DNA from: Limiplasma sp031556335
GTDB taxonomy: Bacteria; Bacillota; Clostridia; Christensenellales; Aristaeellaceae
Direction: 5' to 3'
DNA length: 5,967 nucleotides
NCBI GenBank assembly: GCA_031556335.1
Contig: JAVBTE010000201.1
Span: forward strand, 1-5,967
The position numbers and the translations under genes are program-made. The notes below the pieces were generated by a model. It saw only the letters and a list, made by a program, of their open reading frames with translations. It did no database searches and was not told where the DNA came from. Shown piece by piece: positions 1 through 5,101 of this stretch (positions within the stretch are counted from its first letter, which is position 1; each line of letters begins with the position of its first letter).

Positions 1-21
1 CCGCGTGAAACGTGGTGAACA

Positions 22-71
22 GGGGGTCCAGGGCGATAGCCCTGGCGGGGGTGCAGGGGGCGGAGCCCCCG
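22..71 (+). repeat. Double-hairpin intergenic repeat, copy 1
   Basis: The first hairpin has arms CCAGGGC (28-34) and GCCCTGG (39-45). A linker CGGGGGTGCA follows, then a second hairpin with arms GGGGGC (56-61) and GCCCCC (65-70). The copy reads in the same direction as the transglutaminase gene and lies just upstream of its ribosome binding site, separated by a C-rich stretch (72-92). There is no T-run after either hairpin, so it is not a usual intrinsic terminator. Bases 1-21 may be the tail of an upstream gene (TGA at 6-8 and 16-18), but this cannot be decided from so few bases. Confidence 0.85.
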
Positions 72-101
72 CCGTCCCCGTCCCCGCCCCCCATCTTCAC
101 G

Positions 102-108
102 AAAGGAG
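102..108 (+). promoter_or_regulatory. Ribosome binding site deciding the transglutaminase start
   Basis: AAAGGAG ends 7 bases before the ATG at 116. It decides the start against the in-frame GTG at 5, which lacks such a site within the window and would add 37 Gly/Pro-rich residues translated from the intergenic repeat. Confidence 0.85.
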
Positions 109-115
109 CCAAGCC

Positions 116-2506
116 ATGCCAAGACCCGCTTTTTTGACCCAGGAACGCGTGAGCCGGTTCGTGCTGGCCATGCTGCTGATGCTTGGCGTCCTTTTGCCGC
201 TCCTGATGCTGTTTGGCCTGGGGGCCCAGGTGGGCGTGGCGCTGCTGAGCGCCGTGGCCACGCTGCTTTTATTGAACCTTGCCACCATCAAAAAATACCG
301 GTGGTTCGCGGTGGGGGGCATTGTGCTGTTCCTGGCGGTGCAGCTGTTTTTGCCCCGCATGGGCGTTTTTGGCGCAGCCGCCGAAGCCCTGAAGGCCATG
401 GCCCTGTTTTTCAACAAGCTGCCCGTGGTCATGCCCCTGTTTGGCGGGCCCGTGGCCGGGTTGCTGGCCGTGGGGCTGGCCTTTGCGGCCTTCCTGTTTT
501 CCAAAAAAGGCGCGGGGTTCCTGCCGGCCACCATCATTGTGGTGCTGGTGCTGTTCGGGTTGTGGGCATTGGGCAAAAGCAGCCTGGTGTGGTACACGCT
601 GCCCGCGCTGGTGGCCCTTTTGTTGATTATCTCCCAAACCGCCCATGAGAAGATCAGCATTTTGAACGTGCTGCCCATGGCCCTGGCGGTGGCGCTGTTG
701 GCGCTGCTGCTGCTCCCCGCGGGGCGGGTCACCATCGCGCCTTTGGAAAAGGCCGCCTTTGAACTAAAGCAGCGCATTACCGATTACCTGTTTTTTACCG
801 AGCCCCGCAACGTGTTTACCCTGAGCGCCTACGGGTATTACCCAGAGGGGGGAAGCCAGCTGGGCGGCAAGGCCGAGCCCTCGGAATACCCTGTGATGAC
901 GGTGAAAACCGACCGAAAAACCCTGCTGAGGGCCGTGCTGAAGGATGAATATACGGGCCGCAGCTTTCGGGATACCTCCTCGGCCAAGCGGTATTTGTAC
1001 GTGAACCCCCGCTGGGGCGCGCTCCGGGCCAAGGTGTTCCAGGAAGGGCTGCCCAGCGAGGCCATCCGCAAGGCCAGCAGCCTGCTGGACGAGAAGGCCG
1101 TGTCCGTGCAGATGCAAAACAAGGCCACCAGCACGGTGTTTACCCCGCTGTTCCTTCGCAAGGTGGATACCCCGGGCAACATGGTGCCCTACTTCAACGA
1201 CGCCAGTGAGCTGTTCATCACCAGGGATCTGGACCGGGACGACCACTACACGGTGTTCGCCCCCCTGTTTGAGGGCGGGGACGAAGGGCTGCAGCCCCTG
1301 GTGGACGCCGCCCTGAAAGACGATAAAGACTATCAGGCCATTTACAGCCAGTATACCCGGCTTCCCAGCCACCTGGAGCAGAAGGTGTTCACCGATGTGG
1401 GCAACATCATCAAGAATGCCCAAACGCCCTACGACAAGGCCACGGCCATCATGCGGCACCTGCAAAAGTACTATCGCTATACCCTCACCCCCAAAGACCC
1501 GCCGGAAAACCAGGATTTTATCACCTATTTCCTCTATGTAGGCAAGGAAGGCTACTGCACCTATTACGCCGCCGCCATGACGGTGATGTGCCGCATGGCC
1601 GGGCTTCCCTCCCGGTACGTGGAAGGCTTCCTGGCCATGCCCGGCGGGGACGGCTTCGCCTATGTGACCGGCAAAGACGCCCATGCCTGGACCGAGGTGT
1701 ATTTTGAAGGTTTCGGCTGGGTACCCTTTGACCCTACCCCCTCCCAGCAGGGGGCCCAGGAAAAGCCCCCAGAGCAGGAGGACCCGCCGCCGGATCAGCC
1801 CCCCGAGGATGAACCTTCGCCGGCGCCCCCGCCCATTCCCGACGAGGAGGACCAGCCCACGCCGGAGCCCCCCGAGCCGGACGTGGAAAACGACACCCAG
1901 CAGCAAGACCCCACCGAGAACCCGCCGCCGGAGCAGCCCCCCTCCTTCCCCTGGTGGATTTTGGGCCTGCTGGCCGCGGCCGGGGCCATCGCTTTCCGCT
2001 GCCATGTGCGCATGCCCGACCGGGTGGCCGTCAAGCAAAAAACCGAGCAGGACAAGCTGTTTATTTACGGCAACGGGGTCAATACCCTCCTGCGCATGCG
2101 GGGCCGCACCCCCAAGCGGGGCGAAACGCCGCTGCTGTTTGCCCGGCGCATGGACAGCATCCGCGCCTGCGCCGCGCCCCTGGTGCCCCTGTGGCGCGCC
2201 ATGGCCCTGAGCAATTATAGCCGCAAAGCCCCGGGCAAAGAGCAAACCCAGCAGGCCAAGCAAACCTTTGACACGATCTACAAAGCCCAACCCCTTTTGA
2301 TCAAGGTGCGCTTCCTGCTGGCCGCCGCCTTTGGAAACCGCTGTTACACCGGCCTGACCACCGTGCTGGCCCATGAGCAGCCCGCGCCCAAAACCACGCT
2401 GCCCGGCCCCGCCGACAAGGGCGCGAAAGCCAAAGGGGGCAAGAAGGGCAAACCGGGCCCCAAAGCCGCTTCGCCCAAGGGCGGGCGGAAGAAACGGAAG
2501 AAGTGA
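116..2506 (+). CDS. Membrane-anchored transglutaminase-like protein (TgpA/YebA type)
   Basis: A 796-residue protein with seven hydrophobic segments (about residues 15-35, 39-57, 63-80, 103-128, 135-152, 157-174, 183-201), a large domain expected outside the membrane (204-612), an eighth helix (613-630) and a cytoplasmic tail. The outer domain carries a transglutaminase-like core: GYCTYYAAAM with Cys481, DAHAWTEV with His523 and FDPTP with Asp539, a complete Cys-His-Asp triad. A linker rich in Pro, Glu, Asp and Gln (543-611) joins it to the last helix. Residues 646-740 resemble the DUF4129-type end of this family (ETPLLFARR at 670), and 765-796 form a Lys/Gly-rich tail. In known clusters such genes follow a MoxR ATPase and a DUF58 protein; the upstream gene lies outside this window. 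The substrate is unknown; cysteine protease or transglutaminase action on an envelope protein is likely. The ATG at 116 is chosen because AAAGGAG lies 7 bases upstream; an in-frame GTG at 5 would translate a repeat. Confidence 0.93.
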   Translation: MPRPAFLTQERVSRFVLAMLLMLGVLLPLLMLFGLGAQVGVALLSAVATLLLLNLATIKKYRWFAVGGIVLFLAVQLFLPRMGVFGAAAEALKAMALFFNKLPVVMPLFGGPVAGLLAVGLAFAAFLFSKKGAGFLPATIIVVLVLFGLWALGKSSLVWYTLPALVALLLIISQTAHEKISILNVLPMALAVALLALLLLPAGRVTIAPLEKAAFELKQRITDYLFFTEPRNVFTLSAYGYYPEGGSQLGGKAEPSEYPVMTVKTDRKTLLRAVLKDEYTGRSFRDTSSAKRYLYVNPRWGALRAKVFQEGLPSEAIRKASSLLDEKAVSVQMQNKATSTVFTPLFLRKVDTPGNMVPYFNDASELFITRDLDRDDHYTVFAPLFEGGDEGLQPLVDAALKDDKDYQAIYSQYTRLPSHLEQKVFTDVGNIIKNAQTPYDKATAIMRHLQKYYRYTLTPKDPPENQDFITYFLYVGKEGYCTYYAAAMTVMCRMAGLPSRYVEGFLAMPGGDGFAYVTGKDAHAWTEVYFEGFGWVPFDPTPSQQGAQEKPPEQEDPPPDQPPEDEPSPAPPPIPDEEDQPTPEPPEPDVENDTQQQDPTENPPPEQPPSFPWWILGLLAAAGAIAFRCHVRMPDRVAVKQKTEQDKLFIYGNGVNTLLRMRGRTPKRGETPLLFARRMDSIRACAAPLVPLWRAMALSNYSRKAPGKEQTQQAKQTFDTIYKAQPLLIKVRFLLAAAFGNRCYTGLTTVLAHEQPAPKTTLPGPADKGAKAKGGKKGKPGPKAASPKGGRKKRKK

Positions 2507-2510
2507 CGGA

Positions 2511-2574
2511 GGGAACGCAGGGGGTTCCCCCCTTCCATCCCCGCCAAAGGGATCAATCCCTTTGGAATCCCACC
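2511..2574 (-). repeat. Double-hairpin intergenic repeat, copy 2 (inverted, diverged)
   Basis: Read on the minus strand, this has the same layout as copy 1: a first hairpin with arms CCAAAGGGAT and ATCCCTTTGG (2544-2553 and 2556-2565), the linker CGGGGATGGA, then a G-run/C-run hairpin (GGGGG at 2520-2524 against CCCCC at 2527-2531). The first stem differs in sequence from the other copies yet stays perfectly paired. The copy begins 4 bases after the transglutaminase stop and fills much of the gap before the CapA-like gene. No T-run follows on either strand. Confidence 0.75.
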
Positions 2575-2576
2575 AA

Positions 2577-2599
2577 TTGACCGCGCCGCGCGCGGCCAA
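2577..2599 (+). promoter_or_regulatory. Hairpin abutting the CapA-like gene's ribosome binding site
   Basis: Arms TTG-CCGCGC (2577-2579, 2581-2586) and GCGCGG-CAA (2590-2595, 2597-2599) pair around a CGC loop, with one mismatch (A2580/C2596). The 3' arm overlaps the first two bases of the purine-rich AAGGAAGGA (2598-2606) that precedes the TTG starts. No T-run follows, so termination is unlikely. An effect on translation or mRNA stability is possible but is inference. Confidence 0.45.
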
Positions 2600-2606
2600 G
2601 GAAGGA
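2598..2606 (+). promoter_or_regulatory. Ribosome binding site of the CapA-like gene
   Basis: AAGGAAGGA is the only strong purine-rich site near the gene's start. It lies 12 bases before TTG 2619 and directly abuts TTG 2607. Spacing is slightly long for the first and too short for the second, so the start remains somewhat uncertain. Confidence 0.6.
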
Positions 2607-2618
2607 TTGAAACACGCA

Positions 2619-3758
2619 TTGGCAAAACAAACACACCTGAGGGATCGCCTGAAAAAAACTTTGTCTTTGGCTCTCCTGCTGATTTTTTTCACAGCGCCCC
2701 TGGCAAGGGCGGAGCAAACCATCACCATGACCTTTGTGGGCGATTGCACCATCGGTACGGATGAAGAGCTGAACCGGTACAAACACTCCTTTGTCAAATC
2801 GGCGCAGGAAAAAGGGTACGCTTACTTTTTTGCCAATGTGAAAGACCTTCTGGCCCAGGACGACCTGACCGTGGCCAACATGGAAGGGGTTTTCACCGAT
2901 CGCAAGGGCGACAAGCGGTCCAACCGGAAGTACAATTTTTTTGGGCCGCCGGAATTTGTGAGCATTTTGACCCTGGGGAACGTGGACGCGGTGAGCCTGG
3001 CGAACAACCATGCCGGGGATTTTGGCCTGCCGGGCCTGGAAAGCACGCAAAAGGTGCTGGAAGGCGCGGGCATCTCCTGGTTCAATGCCCAAAAGCCCTT
3101 CATTTTTGAAAAGAACGGCATCAAGGTGGCTTTGCTGGGGCTGTGGCGGGGAGATTACGCCAGCGTCGGCGGCGATTTTTACCGGTTGATTACCCAGCTG
3201 AAAAAAGAGGGCGTAAACGCCGTGATCTGTAACCTGCATTTTGGGCAGGAGTATGCCACCAAGCATGTGGACAACCAGACCAAGCTGGCCTATAAGGCCG
3301 TGGACGCGGGCGCGGACCTGGTGATCGGGCACCATCCCCACGTGCTGGAAGGCGTGGAAAACTACAAAAACCGCCGGATTTTGTACAGCCTGGGCAATTT
3401 CGTGTTCGGGGGCACCAGCATGGTGAAGGGCCTGGAGACCATGCTGGCCCGGGTCACCCTGCGCTTTTCCGACAGCGGCGAGTATTTGGGCCAGGACTTG
3501 AAGCTTTATCCCGCCTATATCTCCGGCGACCCGGTCACAAACGACTTTCAGCCTCGGCTGGTTGCCGGGGAGGAGGCCCGCAAGGTGCTGGAGCTGGTGG
3601 CGGCGGATTGCGTGGAGCCCATGATGGAATACCCCATGCGGGACGGGGCGCTGGTCTTTCCTTACCTGGACAAGGACGCGCGGCCGACTCCTACGCCCAC
3701 CCCCGTGCCGGCGGCAACGCCCGACCCATCCATCCTGAAGATGGACCAGAAGAGCTAA
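2619..3758 (+). CDS. Secreted CapA/PgsA-family (PGA_cap) metallophosphatase-fold protein
   Basis: A 379-residue protein when started at TTG 2619. Residues 10-31 form an export signal: basic start, hydrophobic LSLALLLIFF, likely cleavage after ARA at 31. The mature part shows the calcineurin-like CapA motifs in order: FVGDCTIG (Gly41-Asp42), NMEGVF (Asn87, Glu89), LANNHAGDFG (129-131), NLHFGQE (His207), GHHPHVLEG (237-241) and SLGNFVFGG (257-261). These are the metal-site motifs of the family named after the poly-gamma-glutamate capsule protein CapA. No capB or capC partner is present, so a capsule role is not shown; many such proteins in Clostridia have unknown substrates. The C-terminus (351-379) is a Thr/Pro-rich tail. 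The gene follows the transglutaminase gene by 112 bases on the same strand and may share its transcript. There is no ATG before Met37, which lies past the signal peptide; TTG 2607 is the alternative start. Confidence 0.88.
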   Translation: MAKQTHLRDRLKKTLSLALLLIFFTAPLARAEQTITMTFVGDCTIGTDEELNRYKHSFVKSAQEKGYAYFFANVKDLLAQDDLTVANMEGVFTDRKGDKRSNRKYNFFGPPEFVSILTLGNVDAVSLANNHAGDFGLPGLESTQKVLEGAGISWFNAQKPFIFEKNGIKVALLGLWRGDYASVGGDFYRLITQLKKEGVNAVICNLHFGQEYATKHVDNQTKLAYKAVDAGADLVIGHHPHVLEGVENYKNRRILYSLGNFVFGGTSMVKGLETMLARVTLRFSDSGEYLGQDLKLYPAYISGDPVTNDFQPRLVAGEEARKVLELVAADCVEPMMEYPMRDGALVFPYLDKDARPTPTPTPVPAATPDPSILKMDQKS

Positions 3759-3785
3759 GGGACAGAGGCCTACAAAAAAGGTCCG

Positions 3786-3835
3786 CGCAGGGGCTCCGCC
3801 CCTTGCATCCCCGCCAGGGCTTCGCCCTGGACCCC
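3786..3835 (-). repeat. Double-hairpin intergenic repeat, copy 3 (inverted)
   Basis: On the minus strand this is nearly identical to copy 1: GGGGTCCAGGGC, a GAA loop, GCCCTGG, linker CGGGGATGCA, then AGGGGC-GGA-GCCCCT. On the plus strand the stems lie at 3814-3820/3824-3830 and 3789-3794/3798-3803. It starts 27 bases after the CapA-like stop. No T-run follows either hairpin. Confidence 0.85.
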
Positions 3836-3836
3836 T

Positions 3837-3854
3837 TATGTCACCTATGTCACC
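3837..3854 (+). repeat. Perfect tandem repeat of TATGTCACC
   Basis: The 9-mer TATGTCACC occurs twice back to back (3837-3845 and 3846-3854), immediately after repeat copy 3. The second unit is also the left arm of the hairpin that follows. Confidence 0.85.
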
Positions 3855-3875
3855 GCGTATTCACGCGGCGACATA
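3846..3875. other. Inverted repeat (hairpin) in the convergent gap
   Basis: TATGTC-A-CCGCG (3846-3857) pairs with CGCGG-C-GACATA (3864-3875) around the loop TATTCA, with a single A/C mismatch; 11 of 12 positions pair. No T-run follows. The function is unknown; it could be an operator, a small-RNA element or part of a dispersed repeat. Confidence 0.65.
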
Positions 3876-3924
3876 AATTCACAAGAATCATTTCTTTCAA
3901 AAATATCGCTTGATCGACAGACTG

Positions 3925-3959
3925 AAAGGCGCTCCGGTTCATGCCGGCGCGCCTTTTTT
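3925..3959 (+). terminator. Intrinsic terminator for the rightward genes
   Basis: AAAGGCGC (3925-3932) pairs with GCGCCTTT (3949-3956). Inside, CCGG (3934-3937) pairs with CCGG (3944-3947) around a 6-base loop, with a T/C mismatch between the two stems. A run of six T (3954-3959) closes it. It lies 166 bases after the CapA-like stop and is the only convincing intrinsic terminator in the window. On the minus strand only three T follow the hairpin, so it would serve the leftward genes poorly. Confidence 0.8.
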
Positions 3960-3970
3960 CGATGTTCTAT

Positions 3971-4001
3971 TTTTTTGGCCCCGCGCAGCGGGGCCAAAGA
4001 A
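3971..4001. other. Strong GC hairpin next to repeat copy 4
   Basis: TTTGGCCCCGC (3974-3984) and GCGGGGCCAAA (3988-3998) are perfectly complementary around a GCA loop. Flanking T and A bases extend the stem by three pairs in plus-strand RNA, one of them G-U. The T-run precedes the hairpin on the plus strand, and an A-run follows it on the minus strand, so it does not have intrinsic-terminator form in either direction. It sits one base before repeat copy 4 and may belong to the same unit. Confidence 0.6.
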
Positions 4002-4096
4002 GGGTCCAGGGGCAATGCCCCTGGGCGGGGTTTTAGGGGCGGCCGCCCCTAACGTCCCCCCGTCCCCCGCCACGTCCCTCAGGGGCAACGCCCCTG
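4002..4096 (+). repeat. Double-hairpin repeat, copy 4, extended with a third hairpin
   Basis: The first hairpin is CCAGGGGC-AAT-GCCCCTGG (4006-4024). A GCGGGGTTTT linker leads to a perfect 20-base palindrome, TTAGGGGCGGCCGCCCCTAA (4033-4052). A C-rich stretch with recurring CGTCCCC-type units follows, then a third hairpin, CAGGGGC-AAC-GCCCCTG (4080-4096). The third hairpin lies inside the 3' end of the Lgt-like gene and supplies its last five sense codons and two bases of its stop. Confidence 0.75.
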
Positions 4097-5062
4097 AAAA
4101 TTCCGCCTTCCCCGGCCGGTTTCCAGCCGGGCGTGGGCAACCAGGGCATAAAGCAGCAGCAGCGCAACCGCCATCACGGCGTAGAGAATGACGTTGCTGA
4201 CGATGGACTTGTCCAGGGCAAACTCCACCGCGATGACCGCGCCCAGGCACAGGAAAAAGCCAAGGACGCGGACGCCCAGGCCCCCGGCGTTGCCCAGGGC
4301 TTTTTTGCGTTTTGTCAAATAGGAAACAAGCAGCGCGAAAAGGCCCACGGCGCAGGCCAGCTGGGTGAAGCGCACAAAGCCGAAGCGGAGAAAATCGTCC
4401 TCGCGGAGGCTTTCCAGAAAGATCTGGCTGACGCACAAAAACAGGAAAGCTTGGCCCGCCACCGCGCCCGGGGCGCGCCCCTGCCTTGGGGCAAGGCCCA
4501 TCAGCATCAGGAGGAGCCCCCCGATTCCCTCGTAGAGGAATACGGGCAGCTGGTATTCCCCGTAGGGGTTTTGCACCGCCAGGGGGAGGAACTGAAGCTG
4601 AGGGTTCATGACATAGTGGCCCAGGCCCTGGTCGGTAAAAACCTCCCCCAGGCGGACGGCCATGAGCAGAAAGCCCGCGGCGGGCACCAGCGCGTCGGCC
4701 AGGGCGGGAAAGGAAACGCGCCGGGCCTTTGCGTACCACAAAACCATGCACAGGCCCCCCAGCACGGCCCCCACGGCGGAATAGCCCCCCAGCCACAGCC
4801 TGGGAAGGAAGGCAAGGGACAGGTCCGCAAGGATCATGGGCAGCCGGGCCAGGCAGTATACGATGCGCGCGCCCAGCAGCGCGCCGGGCAGAATAAGCAA
4901 AACCAGGGACAGGGCCGAGGGGGTGCGCCCCTCCGGCCAGGGCCTGCGGCGAAGGCTGGCGTGGATCAACCACAGGCAAACCAGGACGCTGCCAGCCAAA
5001 ACCAGGCCGTAGGGATAAAAAGCAAAGCCTGCCAGGGAAAACAGGGGCGCCGCTTCGGTCAT
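4079..5062 (-). CDS. Divergent Lgt-family membrane protein, likely paralog of prolipoprotein diacylglyceryl transferase
   Basis: A 327-residue polytopic membrane protein whose order of motifs follows Lgt: FYPYGL near the N-terminus (Tyr18, matching E. coli Tyr26), LGARIVYCL (64-71), WLGGYSAVGAVLGG (90-103), AVRLGEVFTDQGLG (135-148), LPVFLYEG (172-179) and SQIFLESLRED (212-222). By eye against E. coli Lgt, Tyr26, Arg143 and Glu243 have counterparts (Tyr18, Arg137, Glu217). His103 is Val97, Asn146 is Glu140, Glu151 is Gln145 and Arg239 is Gln213. The protein also continues past the usual seventh helix with two more hydrophobic segments (264-283, 288-308). Lipidation activity is therefore doubtful, and the gene should not be named lgt without support. 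AAGGAGGA lies 8 bases before the ATG at 5062. The gene follows the NAGPA-family gene by 39 bases, probably as one operon. Its last residues (QGRCP) come from a repeat hairpin. Confidence 0.82.
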   Translation of the reverse strand: MTEAAPLFSLAGFAFYPYGLVLAGSVLVCLWLIHASLRRRPWPEGRTPSALSLVLLILPGALLGARIVYCLARLPMILADLSLAFLPRLWLGGYSAVGAVLGGLCMVLWYAKARRVSFPALADALVPAAGFLLMAVRLGEVFTDQGLGHYVMNPQLQFLPLAVQNPYGEYQLPVFLYEGIGGLLLMLMGLAPRQGRAPGAVAGQAFLFLCVSQIFLESLREDDFLRFGFVRFTQLACAVGLFALLVSYLTKRKKALGNAGGLGVRVLGFFLCLGAVIAVEFALDKSIVSNVILYAVMAVALLLLYALVAHARLETGRGRRNFQGRCP

Positions 5063-5070
5063 GCCGGGGG

Positions 5071-5078
5071 TCCTCCTT
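5071..5078 (-). promoter_or_regulatory. Ribosome binding site of the Lgt-like gene
   Basis: AAGGAGGA on the minus strand, 8 bases before the ATG that begins at 5062. It is a near-ideal site and fixes the start. It lies in the 39-base gap after the preceding gene's stop, which supports translation from a shared transcript. Confidence 0.85.
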
Positions 5079-5101
5079 CGGGGGTGATGGGGTTTTGGCG
5101 G

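Larger units (their letters stand above)
3759..4078. other. Gene-free convergent intergenic region
   Basis: This 320-base gap lies between the ends of two converging genes. In order it holds repeat copy 3, the tandem 9-mer, a hairpin (3846-3875), an AT-richer stretch (3875-3910), the rightward terminator, a GC hairpin (3974-3998) and repeat copy 4. Open frames through it translate repeat sequence and show no recognisable domain. No convincing promoter was found; TTCACA at 3878 with AAATAT at 3901 is too weak to call. Confidence 0.7.

Noticed and set aside
5..115. In-frame GTG extension of the transglutaminase gene
   Set aside because: The extra 37 residues translate repeat copy 1 and a C-rich stretch, whereas the ATG at 116 has a good ribosome binding site.
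2544..2565. Copy 2 stem as a terminator after the transglutaminase gene
   Set aside because: The stem is perfect, but AATCCCACC rather than a T-run follows it, and a homologous structure occurs upstream of genes elsewhere in the window.
2373..2618. Upstream extension of the CapA-like frame into the transglutaminase gene
   Set aside because: It would overlap the previous gene by over 130 bases and read through repeat copy 2, putting about 90 basic, Pro-rich residues ahead of the signal peptide.
764..2797. Long open frame on the minus strand (677 residues) opposite the transglutaminase gene
   Set aside because: It is antisense to a gene with a full catalytic triad and clear domains. Its translation is Gly/His/Arg-rich with no recognisable domain, and GC-rich codon use keeps stops rare in this frame.
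3910..4191. Small plus-strand open frame in the convergent gap
   Set aside because: It translates the terminator, the hairpin and repeat copy 4, and runs into the 3' end of the opposing gene; it has no ribosome binding site.
3939..4979. Second long minus-strand frame overlapping the Lgt-like gene
   Set aside because: Its product is Arg/Gly/Pro-rich without membrane segments or motifs, while the overlapping frame matches Lgt and has a strong ribosome binding site.
5079..5101. G-rich stretch as a possible G-quadruplex between the leftward genes
   Set aside because: G-runs are irregular and partly of two bases; a simpler explanation is local GC bias.
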